Source: Rikenella microfusus (GTDB lineage Bacteria > Bacteroidota > Bacteroidia > Bacteroidales > VadinHA17). Taken from it: a stretch of DNA of 64,000 bases. Numbering within the stretch: the stretch's first letter is position 1; every line of letters starts with the position of its first letter. The position numbers were made by a program, and so were the translations under genes. The notes beneath the pieces are model-generated. The model searched no databases. It saw only the letters and a program-made list of their open reading frames with translations, and was not told where the DNA came from. Shown here in pieces: positions 52,165-62,307 of this stretch. Location of the stretch: contig DYKN01000001.1 in assembly GCA_020722575.1 (NCBI GenBank), positions 1 through 64,000 of the forward strand, given 5' to 3'.

Positions 52165-54864
52165 GTGACAAAAAGAATTTTAATACTGATTTTTTTTCTT
52201 TGTGCAGGATTATTGTTTCTCTTTTATATTTTGTTGAGAGGCAGCAGGGATCTTTTTACTGACCCTTTCAGTGTTGTGCCCGATGATGCACCGTTTTTCA
52301 TTGAGACATATAATTTTCCGGCTTTAATGAATTCACTTGCAGAAAATAATGGACTTTTAAATGATATGGCACTCCTAATGGGAGCCGGGAAATTTGCAGA
52401 TAATTTTAATGGAATGCGCAACTACTTAAACAAGAATGATTTATTATCAATTCTTGAAAATCGTAGAGCTGTATTATCTTTTCATCTTACGGGTGATAGT
52501 AAATTAAGGCCGCTTCTTGTTCTAACCATTCCGGATAAGGTTAGTAAATGGCGAATTGAGGGATATATAAAAAATATACCCGGCACAGTTACTGATAAAG
52601 TTTTAATTGGACGATACAGGATCAACAGGACCTTCTGGAAAAACAGGAGAGATGAATATACCTTATTCTGGTGTTATCTACCGGGGCTTATAATTTTTAG
52701 CAATGTGCAGGAACTGGTAGAAAGTGCAATTAATACAGGGGAAAAGGAAAAAAGTATGCGGGCTTTTCCGGATGTGTCGAGATTGATCGCTTTGTCAAGC
52801 AACCGTGAGGATAAAATTTATATTATTTTCAGGAATCTAAAACCTCTGTTGGCTTTACTTAATGGGAACAGTTCTAAAGAACTGGCTGAAAAACTCTCTA
52901 ATATGGCGGTCAGTGCCGAAGGCGACATGTTTATTAATGAAAACGGATATCTTTTCAGTGGTTTTGTAGATAATACCGGTCAATCCGGGTCTTTCTTCAA
53001 GCATAATCAGGATGAAGTTCCAGAATTGTCTGCTTTTAGACGCTTACCATCGGGTTGTATCATGATTGAGACTTTTTTGATATCTGCAACAATTTCAGAA
53101 AAATTTAAGACTAATAAATATGGATTTACGGGGCAGGTTACCGGGGAACTTCTCCCTGCACTCGATGGTGAATTTGTAAAAGCAGTTGCAGAACTCAGAA
53201 AGGATGCTGGTAAAAATGGTCATATTTTTGTTTTTAAATTGAAGAGCAGGGATATTGCCGAACATGTAATATTGAAAAACATGGAAGAATGGTGCAGGCA
53301 AAATAATATGGATGAAGAGGCTTTGACGTCATTTTTTCAACCCGACGACCAGATAAAAATACCGATATATGTAACCCCTTTCAAAGGAATGGCATCGCTT
53401 CTCTCAGGCAGTGAAAATTTTGTTCCTGATTCACTTATCACATTCTATGAAAATTACATGATTGCTTCCGGAAACCTTGAACTGATAGAAAGGTTTCTTT
53501 ACGATAACATTCTTAATAAAACTCTTTCCACTGAAATCGAATTCAGGGAATTTGAAACTACTCTACCAAGCAGGGCAAGTTACTTTTTCTATTGCAAACC
53601 TTCGGCTGTTATTGATTTTTTAAGGGATTACCTTGGTGATACACTTACAAATAAGCTTGTAGCCGGACGTACAATTCTGAAAAAAATTAGCTGTGCAGGT
53701 TACAAATATTTGCCCGGAGAAAATATGATTTACCATATGCTTTCAGTCAGGTACGGCGAGGGCATTGAAGTTGAAACGGGTACCGAATGGGAAACAAAGC
53801 TAGAGGGAGCAGTAATTTCAAAACCGTTTTTCTTTACCAATCATAATACCGGGGCAAAAGAGATTGTTGTTCAGGACGACCGAAATTATCTTTACCTGAT
53901 TAATGCTGCTGGCAGGGTATTATGGAAGATTGAACCCGGGGAACGGGTGAACGGGAATTTTTTTATGATTGATTTTTATGGAAATAACAAATTCCAGATC
54001 CTTTTTGCCAGTCGGACGACTCTTTTTCTATACGACAGAAACGGCAATCCTGTTGAGCGGTTTCCTGTAAAATTGCGTTCACCTGCCTCAGGACCTCCTT
54101 CACTTTTCGATTATGACAACAATCTTAATTACAGGATATTTATTCCGGGAGAGGACAAATATATTTATGCTTACGATAAGTATGGAAATGTGGTTAAAGG
54201 TTGGAAACCTTTCAGAACTAATGGAACAGTGAAGTCAGAAATAAAATTTTTCAGAGTATCGGGAAAAGATTACATTGTTGCAGCTGACGATAAAAGCATT
54301 TATTTTCTCGATCGCACAGGAAACATAAGACTCAAAACATCAGTGCCGGTTACATGTGCTGCAGGTTCAGAAATAAGATTTGATAAACTCGTTGGTAACT
54401 CTCTGGTTTTCTCAGCCCCCGACGGTACAATACAAACCGTCTCATTCGATGGAAAAGTTTCCAGATTTTCAACCGGTAAATTCAGCACAGAACATTTTTT
54501 CGACCTATTTGACATTGACGGTGATGGATATGGAGAATATATTTTTATAGACAGGGGGAAATTGTATCTTTATGATAATGACAGATCAGAATTGTTTATT
54601 CGCGATTTTGGAACAGAAAAAGTCCTGGGCCCGATGAATTTCATTTTTTCAGCAACCGACAGAAAAATTGGAATCTATGATTATGCGAACAACATGATTT
54701 ATCTGGTTGACAGATACGGAAATAACATGAAAGACTTTCCCCTTAAAGGATATTCAAAATTTTCACTAGGTAAATTTACCGATAAGGGAAATTATAATCT
54801 TATTGTAGGAGGTAATAACAATTTTCTTTACAATTACAAGTTAAATAAAGAAGAAAAAGACTAG
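52165..54864 (+). CDS. Large membrane-anchored protein with C-terminal beta-propeller-like/PQQ-like repeats
   Basis: GTG at 52165 gives MTKRILILIFFLCAGLLFLFYILL anchor; repeats such as YLYLINAAGRVLWKIEPGERV, YIYAYDKYGNVVKGWKPF, SIYFLDRTGNIRLKTS. Confidence 0.6.
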   Translation: MTKRILILIFFLCAGLLFLFYILLRGSRDLFTDPFSVVPDDAPFFIETYNFPALMNSLAENNGLLNDMALLMGAGKFADNFNGMRNYLNKNDLLSILENRRAVLSFHLTGDSKLRPLLVLTIPDKVSKWRIEGYIKNIPGTVTDKVLIGRYRINRTFWKNRRDEYTLFWCYLPGLIIFSNVQELVESAINTGEKEKSMRAFPDVSRLIALSSNREDKIYIIFRNLKPLLALLNGNSSKELAEKLSNMAVSAEGDMFINENGYLFSGFVDNTGQSGSFFKHNQDEVPELSAFRRLPSGCIMIETFLISATISEKFKTNKYGFTGQVTGELLPALDGEFVKAVAELRKDAGKNGHIFVFKLKSRDIAEHVILKNMEEWCRQNNMDEEALTSFFQPDDQIKIPIYVTPFKGMASLLSGSENFVPDSLITFYENYMIASGNLELIERFLYDNILNKTLSTEIEFREFETTLPSRASYFFYCKPSAVIDFLRDYLGDTLTNKLVAGRTILKKISCAGYKYLPGENMIYHMLSVRYGEGIEVETGTEWETKLEGAVISKPFFFTNHNTGAKEIVVQDDRNYLYLINAAGRVLWKIEPGERVNGNFFMIDFYGNNKFQILFASRTTLFLYDRNGNPVERFPVKLRSPASGPPSLFDYDNNLNYRIFIPGEDKYIYAYDKYGNVVKGWKPFRTNGTVKSEIKFFRVSGKDYIVAADDKSIYFLDRTGNIRLKTSVPVTCAAGSEIRFDKLVGNSLVFSAPDGTIQTVSFDGKVSRFSTGKFSTEHFFDLFDIDGDGYGEYIFIDRGKLYLYDNDRSELFIRDFGTEKVLGPMNFIFSATDRKIGIYDYANNMIYLVDRYGNNMKDFPLKGYSKFSLGKFTDKGNYNLIVGGNNNFLYNYKLNKEEKD

Positions 54865-54868
54865 AAAA

Positions 54869-56977
54869 ATGAAACAAAAAGTTTTTCTTTCAGCAACTAT
54901 CCTGATTATTTTACTTTTGACAGGCTGTATCAAAGAAGTTTATGATCTGGATAAACTTTCGGACAGCATAAAAATTTCTCCGACTTTTGCCCTGCCGCTT
55001 GCAAAAGGAGATATAACATTTGCTGATATGGTTAAGCCCGATGATACCATCAGGTTCGACAATGATAATTTTGTAAGAATAGTATTAAGGAAGGACTCTG
55101 TACTGGACATAAAAGTTAAAGACTATTATGACTTTTCCGATATGGTATCATTCAAAAAAGGATACATTTTCGGAGAAGTTCAGATGAGTGATTTCCAGGC
55201 AACGATGCCCGTTACTCTTGATAACATTTCGCAATATTTTGATCCGGCTTTGAGAGCACAATTTCAGGCATTAGATGATGGTCAGCCCCATGATTTTCCG
55301 TCTTTCCCCCTGACTGATATAGGAGAACGTTCTTTCGGTACATTACCGGGATTTGAAAATGCCCTTATCAAATCGGGTAAAATGGAAATCAGCGTTCGGA
55401 ATAATCTTACTGCACCTTTGAATGATATAAAAATAAAGCTTTATAACTCCGAAGGTCATACCCAGATAGGCGGGGAAATAACGATTCCTTTTGTTAATGC
55501 CGGTTCAGTCAATACTGTACAGGTTGATCTTGCTGGAGTTTATCTTACAAATTCGATAGTAGCCGGTATAGTTTTTACGGGAAGCCCAGGTGCTTCAAAC
55601 GTTATAATAGATCTTGATCAAACAGTGGAATTTGTCATTTATGCATATGATCTAAAAATTACAGCCGGAAGAGTTATAGTTCCAGTTCAAACATTAGAGT
55701 ACTTAGGCAATACAGATACAATAGATTTTGATCCTGGTGAGAATATTGAACTTGAAAGAATAAAAATTCAAAACGGATCACTTGATTACGAAGTTATTTC
55801 CACAAGTAGCCTCAACTCATCTGTATATGTGGCTCTACCATCTACCAATCGTGCAGGTTCTCCAGTATCTGAAACCATTATTATACCTCCTGTTCAGACT
55901 ATAACAGGCAGTATTGATTTCAGCGACACAGAAATAGATCTGGGCACTGATTTAATGCAGCCATTCAACAGGTTACCGGTGGAATATGAAATAAAAATCA
56001 GTTCAAATGGGGACATGATTAATTTCAGTAGTCTTGACAGCATCCAGCTAATACTTACCATGCCTGATCCTGATATTGATTATATGAAAGGATATTTCGG
56101 TCAAATACAGGAAGATATTGAACAGGATACAATACGGACTGACCTTGAAGATATACTTAAAAAGATAGAAGGGGATTTCCATCTTTCAGATCCTTCAATT
56201 AAAATTAATTATACAAATTCATTCGGAATGCCTTTTGGTATCACTTTAGTTGCTACAGGGATAAGAGATAACAGTAGTGTTGATTTGAATCTTGCCCCTT
56301 TCACAATCGATTATCCTGAATTTCCGGATCGTGATATTGAATCATTCTATTCGGTTAATAGTTCAAATTCCAACCTCCCCGATCTTGTTTCACTTCCTCC
56401 TGTGGAGATAAGGTTTTCAGGTAATGGTCAAATGAATCCATCGGGGCCAGGTACGGAGCGAAATAACTATATTTTCGGGGATAGCCGTTTCGTTGCTTCA
56501 CTTGAAGTAGAAGTGCCACTGGAATTCTGGATAAATAACCTGCAGTTTGCAGATACCGTTGACAATTTCCTTAAATCTGACAGCGAAGACGACGATGATA
56601 GCCCGTTCAAACCTGAGAATATGGAATATTTCAGGTTAAAAATTAATGCTATCAATGGTTTTCCACTGGGAGCTTCTCTTAATGTTATGCTTTACGATTC
56701 ACTTACAAGCAAAAACCTGGATACAATTAATGTCAAGGATATTATTAAACCGGCACCTGTGGATGATTCAGGAAAGGTAACTTCACCAGAGGAGACTGAA
56801 ACAATAATTGACCTTAATAAAGATTTCTTTGAAGCTTCAAAATCAGCTGATAAGATAATATTTAAATTTACACTTATTACTTCAGGCGGAGGCACTAAAG
56901 ATGTAAAGATATATTCAAATTATATAATATCATTTAATGCTTCTGTGGTGGCAAAACCAAATTTGATTTTTAACTGA
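54869..56977 (+). CDS. Hypothetical secreted lipoprotein
   Basis: Signal/lipobox MKQKVFLSATILIILLLTGCIKEVYDLDKLSDSIKISPTFALPLAKGDITFADM. Confidence 0.65.
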   Translation: MKQKVFLSATILIILLLTGCIKEVYDLDKLSDSIKISPTFALPLAKGDITFADMVKPDDTIRFDNDNFVRIVLRKDSVLDIKVKDYYDFSDMVSFKKGYIFGEVQMSDFQATMPVTLDNISQYFDPALRAQFQALDDGQPHDFPSFPLTDIGERSFGTLPGFENALIKSGKMEISVRNNLTAPLNDIKIKLYNSEGHTQIGGEITIPFVNAGSVNTVQVDLAGVYLTNSIVAGIVFTGSPGASNVIIDLDQTVEFVIYAYDLKITAGRVIVPVQTLEYLGNTDTIDFDPGENIELERIKIQNGSLDYEVISTSSLNSSVYVALPSTNRAGSPVSETIIIPPVQTITGSIDFSDTEIDLGTDLMQPFNRLPVEYEIKISSNGDMINFSSLDSIQLILTMPDPDIDYMKGYFGQIQEDIEQDTIRTDLEDILKKIEGDFHLSDPSIKINYTNSFGMPFGITLVATGIRDNSSVDLNLAPFTIDYPEFPDRDIESFYSVNSSNSNLPDLVSLPPVEIRFSGNGQMNPSGPGTERNNYIFGDSRFVASLEVEVPLEFWINNLQFADTVDNFLKSDSEDDDDSPFKPENMEYFRLKINAINGFPLGASLNVMLYDSLTSKNLDTINVKDIIKPAPVDDSGKVTSPEETETIIDLNKDFFEASKSADKIIFKFTLITSGGGTKDVKIYSNYIISFNASVVAKPNLIFN

Positions 56978-56992
56978 TTTAAATTAGTAAAT

Positions 56993-58447
56993 ATGTTCAG
57001 ACGTTTAACCTGTTTAGTGGTTGCAATTTTTTTAACGGGTACAGCTTTTATCAGAGCTCAGAACAGTCAGGTGATGTATTACATGAACCTGCCCCAAAAT
57101 CATCTCATGAATCCTGCCTTACGGCCTTCGAACGGATTTTACCTTGGATTGGGAATTACAGGAATAGGGCTTACGTTGAACAATAACTTTTTATCTCTAT
57201 CAGATGTTTTGATTCCAGGCAGGTCGGATTCCCTGATTACTTTTCTTCATCCCGATTATAATGTAGATGAGTTTTTTAAAAAACTTGGGGAAAGTAATTT
57301 CCTTATGCCCGAAGTTGATGTACAATTGTTCGGGTTGGGTTTTAATGCAGGGAAAAACACATATGTGTTTATGGACTTAACCGAAAGAGTTCATGGCAAT
57401 TTTGTTTTGCCGGGAGACCTGATAAAGTTAGGTCTTGGGGGAAATGAGAATTTTGTAGGCAAGACAGTATCGCTTGATAATTTAGATTTAGGGTTGCAAT
57501 ATTTCCGTGAGGCAGGTGTCGGCTTTTCTACCATGGCGACTGACAATTTAAGGTTGGGATTCAGGGCCAGGTTCCTTTTTGGCCTGGCAGGAGCCAGCCT
57601 CCAGAATAATAACCTGTCGCTAACAGTAAATGACGATTTCACACATACTCTGAATGCAAATCTTGTTGCAAACATAAGTGCTCCTGTGCAATTCTTCTTT
57701 GATTCAGAAAATAACCCCGATAGTGTTGAAGTGAATGAGGAAAAGCTCAAGTCCCCGGATTTTTTTCTGAGTACTTCTAACTTTGGAATGGGAATAGATG
57801 CCGGAGCTCTTTATAATATATCTCATTCATTGACACTTTCTGCATTTATTACTGATATTGGTTATATAAGGTGGAAGAATGATGTTACTACTATGAAAGC
57901 TGAAGGTCAATTTGAGTTCAGTGGATTGAATGTGAAAGATGTTGTCAATGGAACGAAGACTTTTGATGAACTAACTAAAGATTTGCTCGATTCACTTAAA
58001 AATTCATTCGTGCGAGTTCACGACAATCAGCCTTTTAAAACATATCTCACTCCCTGTTTTGGACTGGGTGCAAGCTATAATATAACAAAAAGTCTGGGTC
58101 TCGGACTCCTTTCAAGAACTTATTTCAGCAGCGGTGAAGTGAAAGAGGCTATTACTTTCTCGGCCAACCTTAATGCAGGAAATGTATTCTCAGCAACAGC
58201 TGCATATACAGCCACAAATTACAGCTACGACAATTTTGGTGCAGGACTTGCTTTCAGAACGGGATTTCTGCAATTTTATATTCTCGCCGACAAAATACCG
58301 GTCATGTGGAACAAAATAATTTCCGGTGGTACGACAATTCCTTTGCCTGCCAGCTGGAATTTGTTGAATCTTAGATTCGGAGTGAACATGGTTCTAGGAA
58401 ACAGAATTAAGAAGAAAACAGACAGGCCTATGCTTAAAGTCGAATGA
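56993..58447 (+). CDS. DUF5723-like outer-membrane beta-barrel protein
   Basis: SQVMYYMNLPQNHLMNPALRPSNGFYLGLGITGIGLTLNNNFLSLSDVL and beta-rich C-terminus. Confidence 0.7.
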   Translation: MFRRLTCLVVAIFLTGTAFIRAQNSQVMYYMNLPQNHLMNPALRPSNGFYLGLGITGIGLTLNNNFLSLSDVLIPGRSDSLITFLHPDYNVDEFFKKLGESNFLMPEVDVQLFGLGFNAGKNTYVFMDLTERVHGNFVLPGDLIKLGLGGNENFVGKTVSLDNLDLGLQYFREAGVGFSTMATDNLRLGFRARFLFGLAGASLQNNNLSLTVNDDFTHTLNANLVANISAPVQFFFDSENNPDSVEVNEEKLKSPDFFLSTSNFGMGIDAGALYNISHSLTLSAFITDIGYIRWKNDVTTMKAEGQFEFSGLNVKDVVNGTKTFDELTKDLLDSLKNSFVRVHDNQPFKTYLTPCFGLGASYNITKSLGLGLLSRTYFSSGEVKEAITFSANLNAGNVFSATAAYTATNYSYDNFGAGLAFRTGFLQFYILADKIPVMWNKIISGGTTIPLPASWNLLNLRFGVNMVLGNRIKKKTDRPMLKVE

Positions 58448-58463
58448 ATCTAATGGCAGATTT

Positions 58464-58655
58464 GTGATTATGATAAGAATAATACTTCTATTAATTCTAT
58501 TATTAGTGGTTTTGAGGATGCTACTTCTTATGCGGATACCGAAGAATCCGAAAATAAGCACCTGGGATCCAGGAGAGGCTTTTAAGCTTTATGGAAGAAA
58601 GAACACGAAAATGAGGAGTCTCCTGGAGCATAAAAAAGAAAAAAGAGGAAAATAA
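58464..58655 (+). CDS. Small single-TM protein
   Basis: 63 aa; MIMIRIILLLILLLVVLRMLLLMRIPKNPKISTW. Confidence 0.35.
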   Translation: MIMIRIILLLILLLVVLRMLLLMRIPKNPKISTWDPGEAFKLYGRKNTKMRSLLEHKKEKRGK

Positions 58656-58663
58656 TGTAAAGT

Positions 58664-59413
58664 TTATTTTTTTATCAGATGTTTTGCCATGGCATTGGCA
58701 AAGATAAATTCATTCAGTGCCCGGCAACTGGTATTCATAATATCATTTTTGGTTCCCTCCCAGTATTTGAGGCCATCACTTATAAATATGATTTTTTCCC
58801 CGATTTCCAGTACTGAATTCAAGTCGTGAGTATTAATTATGGTTGTCATGTTATATTCTTCAGTAATTTCTTTGATCAGGGCATCTATAAGGCTTGCGGT
58901 TATGGGGTCAAGGCCGGAATTTGGTTCATCACAGAACAAATATTTTGGATTAAGTGCTATAGCTCTTGCAATGGCAACACGTTTCCTCATACCTCCTGAT
59001 AATTCAGCCGGATAAAGGTGGTTTGCATTAATAATATTTACCCTTTGGAGACAGAAATTAACCCTTTCAGTTTTTTCTTTCATTGTCATATTTGTAAACA
59101 TATCAAGAGGGAACCTTACATTTTGAGCTACTGTAAGTGAATCAAAAAGGGCGCTTCCCTGAAAAAGCATTCCCATCTGCTTTCTTATCTCCTTTTTACT
59201 TCTGAAATCGAGGGTATTAAATAATATATCACCAAACCATATTTCACCTTTATCTATTTCATGCAGGCCAACTATTGATTTTAGCAGGACTGTTTTGCCC
59301 GATCCACTCTGGCCTATTATAAGATTCGTTTTGCCTGGTTCAAATGTAACAGAAATATCAGTAAGGACCTGCTTGTTGTTGAATGATTTATATAGATTTT
59401 TAACTGTAATCAT
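58664..59413 (-). CDS. mlaF: MlaF-like ABC transporter ATP-binding protein
   Basis: IIGQSGSGKTVLLKSIVGLHEIDKGEIWFGD, LSGGMRKRVAIARAIALNPKYLFCDEPNSGLDPITASLID. Confidence 0.9.
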   Translation of the reverse strand: MITVKNLYKSFNNKQVLTDISVTFEPGKTNLIIGQSGSGKTVLLKSIVGLHEIDKGEIWFGDILFNTLDFRSKKEIRKQMGMLFQGSALFDSLTVAQNVRFPLDMFTNMTMKEKTERVNFCLQRVNIINANHLYPAELSGGMRKRVAIARAIALNPKYLFCDEPNSGLDPITASLIDALIKEITEEYNMTTIINTHDLNSVLEIGEKIIFISDGLKYWEGTKNDIMNTSCRALNEFIFANAMAKHLIKK

Positions 59414-60162
59414 GTCAGAAGCATCTGGGTTAGGATAACGTTAAACATCAGTATATAAACGCTGCTGAATACAACTGCTTTTGTAGAGGCCTGTCCTACT
59501 TCAAGAGATCCACCTTTGACAAAATATCCCTGATAGGCGGATATGCTTGTGATAATAAATGCGAATACAATTGTTTTAATAAGTGAATAGGTTATATAAT
59601 AAGGAATAAATGCATATTGTATACCGTAAATAAATTGTTCGGAAGTAATAACACCCACGGCCTGGGTTCCAACAAACCACCCGCCGAAGATACCAACTAA
59701 AATACTTATTAAAGTCAGGAATGGATTAAAGATGAGAGTGGCAACCATTTTAGGCAGTATAAGGAAAGCTGCCGAGTTAACACCCATAATTTCAAGAGCG
59801 TCAATTTGTTCTGTTACACGCATTGTGCCAATTTCTGAAGCAATGTTTGAGCCAACTTTCCCGGCAAGAATAAGTGCAACTATTGTGGAGGAGAACTCCA
59901 GAATGATCGAATCGCGGCATCCAAGCCCGATCAGATAAGCAGGATATATAGGATTTTCTGTATTATAGGCAGTCTGGAGAGTAATGGCTGCCCCCATGAA
60001 AAAAGAAATTATGACTGTAATACCAATGGAGTTAATTCCTAGAAATACAAGCTCCTGCATGGTCCGTTTGTAATAGACCCGGGCCTTTTCAGGTTTTGAA
60101 AAGACCTTTCCCATGAGGATAAAGTATCTTCCTATGCTAGTAAGGGGCTTTAAACTAAGCAT
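59410..60162 (-). CDS. mlaE: MlaE-like ABC transporter permease
   Basis: FFMGAAITLQTAYN...AGKVGSNIASEIGTMRVTEQIDALEIMGVNSAAFLILPKMVATLIFNPFLT. Confidence 0.92.
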   Translation of the reverse strand: MLSLKPLTSIGRYFILMGKVFSKPEKARVYYKRTMQELVFLGINSIGITVIISFFMGAAITLQTAYNTENPIYPAYLIGLGCRDSIILEFSSTIVALILAGKVGSNIASEIGTMRVTEQIDALEIMGVNSAAFLILPKMVATLIFNPFLTLISILVGIFGGWFVGTQAVGVITSEQFIYGIQYAFIPYYITYSLIKTIVFAFIITSISAYQGYFVKGGSLEVGQASTKAVVFSSVYILMFNVILTQMLLT

Positions 60163-60277
60163 AAGTCTTTTTTTAGAGTTTCAAATTTACAAATAAAAGC
60201 CCTATTTGCCTAAGTAAAAAGAATAATAAAAATCAATAGAATTGTTAATATATTTGTAAAAATTATTTAATGCTAAA

Positions 60278-61366
60278 ATGTTTGAAAACAGGTATGTAAT
60301 TATAATGGCCGGGGGAATTGGGAGTCGCTTCTGGCCTTTAAGCAGGAAAGAGAAGCCCAAGCAGTTTCTCGATATCCTCGGTCGTGGTGAAACTCTTTTA
60401 CAACAGACTTACAGGCGTTTTAGAAAAGTTTGTCCTGAAGAAAATATATTTGTTGTAACGAATATTGAGCACAGGCAACTTGCAGTTGAACAGCTTGGTA
60501 TCAGTCCCGACAGGGTTCTTGCTGAACCATTAAGGCGCAACACTGCACCCTGCATTGCTTACGGTGTTTTCAGAATCAGGAAGGAAAATCCAAATGCTGT
60601 TATTGCCGTTACTCCTTCGGATCATCTCATTGAGAAAGAGGATGAGTTTTGCAATGTAGTGAACATTGCATATTCTTTTTCCGAAAAAAATGATGCCCTA
60701 TTGACACTCGGGATAAAGCCTGATAGGCCGGAGACAGGCTATGGGTATATTCAGGCAAATCAGAAGAAGCCTGCTGAAGGTTTTGATAAACTCCTTAAAA
60801 TTAAAACCTTCACTGAAAAGCCGAACATTGAGCTTGCAAAAGTATTTATTGAAAGTGGAGATTTTTACTGGAATTCTGGAATGTTTTTCTGGAATATTGA
60901 TTCAATTGTCAGGGCCTTTTCGAGATATCTGCCTGATATATTTCTGGCATTTGAAGAAGGTAAAGATTTGTTAGGAACGGATAAAGAAGAGACGTTCATT
61001 GCCAGGACTTATATATCCTTCCCCAGTATTTCCATTGATTACGGTATAATGGAGAAGGCTGAGAACGTATATGTGCTATGTACCGACATGGGATGGTCTG
61101 ACCTTGGAGCATGGAGTTCTCTTTATAAACATTCGGCAACAGATGACGCAGGGAATGTAACGGTAAATGGAAAAATGTTTGTATATTCCAGCAAAGGTAA
61201 CATATTTAATATTAAACCAGGCAAGATAGCCGTTATTCAAGGTCTTGAAGATTTTATAGTAGTAGATACCGGCGATATACTTATGATTGTGAAGAAGGAA
61301 GATGAACAAAACATCAAATATTATCTTGATGATGTAAAGAAAAAAACGGGAGACAATTATTTATAA
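60278..61366 (+). CDS. manC: Mannose-1-phosphate guanylyltransferase
   Basis: YVIIMAGGIGSRFWPLSRKEKPKQFLDILGRGETLLQQT...FTEKPN...WNSGMFFW. Confidence 0.94.
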   Translation: MFENRYVIIMAGGIGSRFWPLSRKEKPKQFLDILGRGETLLQQTYRRFRKVCPEENIFVVTNIEHRQLAVEQLGISPDRVLAEPLRRNTAPCIAYGVFRIRKENPNAVIAVTPSDHLIEKEDEFCNVVNIAYSFSEKNDALLTLGIKPDRPETGYGYIQANQKKPAEGFDKLLKIKTFTEKPNIELAKVFIESGDFYWNSGMFFWNIDSIVRAFSRYLPDIFLAFEEGKDLLGTDKEETFIARTYISFPSISIDYGIMEKAENVYVLCTDMGWSDLGAWSSLYKHSATDDAGNVTVNGKMFVYSSKGNIFNIKPGKIAVIQGLEDFIVVDTGDILMIVKKEDEQNIKYYLDDVKKKTGDNYL

Positions 61367-61386
61367 TTATATGCTGGGAATAAAAA

Positions 61387-61410
61387 AAAAAGGGACATAA
61401 AGTCCCTTTT
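61387..61410. terminator. Bidirectional intrinsic terminator between manC and gldN
   Basis: AAAAGGGAC-ataaa-GTCCCTTTT flanked by A-run and T-run. Confidence 0.8.
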
Positions 61411-61437
61411 CTATTTTTTAAAGTTTATAGGGTATTT

Positions 61438-62283
61438 TTAATATTCCCAGAGGTCGTGTTCGAAATTAAATATTTGCATTTTGATTCTTTCAGCTTCGAA
61501 CATTGCATCTTTTCCTACTGTATAATCGCTGATAATTCTGTCGTTAAATACATTTGATTCGGCATAGATATAGCTTCCAAATTTCCTCATCATGAACAGG
61601 TCGTCAAATGACAGACGTTGTGAATCGTTGTAAGGGTTATAGACTTCTTTTTTGGCAAGGATGTCTCTCAGGTCATCATATCTGATCCAGCAAACAGGAG
61701 TTCTGACTGTTCTTCCGGTTGCTTCATCGAGTCTGATATGGATCGGGCAGATGCCGATAATTCTTACATCGAGTTTAGAATGTTTTTTGTCGAAGAACCA
61801 TTGTTCATAAACCAGAAGTTGTTTTACGTCGGCTGGTTCTGCTCTTTGCTGGATAACGGTGTCCTTCAGAAGTTGTGTTTTAATATCCTGGATCTGAGTA
61901 TTAACAAGTCGTGCGCCCATTTTTTCTTCTATATCTGAATAGGTAAGGCTTACCGGGGTTGTATCGGGCACTATTGTCCAGTCGTAGGCATTTAGTCTAC
62001 CAGCTTTCAGTTCATCGAGTATAATATTGATAAAACTTTTTCTACCATCGGGAGTTGGGGTAGTTGGATAATAGAGAGGGTGGTTTATTCTTTCTCTCAG
62101 ATCGATAACCCGGTAAATATATTTTGACCAGATCACGTCTGCTTCCCTGAGGAAAGGATAGTTAATTTTCGGATTATCAGGAATGGATTTCTGATAAATG
62201 TCTTTAAAGGTCTGTGCATTTATCAGTGTACTGAGAAGCACAGCTGTTAATCCGGAAAGAATTATTCTCTTCATTGCACACAT
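61438..62283 (-). CDS. gldN: Gliding motility/T9SS protein GldN
   Basis: [59 protein letters not shown]...[32 protein letters not shown]. Confidence 0.95.
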   Translation of the reverse strand: MCAMKRIILSGLTAVLLSTLINAQTFKDIYQKSIPDNPKINYPFLREADVIWSKYIYRVIDLRERINHPLYYPTTPTPDGRKSFINIILDELKAGRLNAYDWTIVPDTTPVSLTYSDIEEKMGARLVNTQIQDIKTQLLKDTVIQQRAEPADVKQLLVYEQWFFDKKHSKLDVRIIGICPIHIRLDEATGRTVRTPVCWIRYDDLRDILAKKEVYNPYNDSQRLSFDDLFMMRKFGSYIYAESNVFNDRIISDYTVGKDAMFEAERIKMQIFNFEHDLWEY

Positions 62284-62307
62284 ATATTTATTAAATCTTT
62301 AATTACA

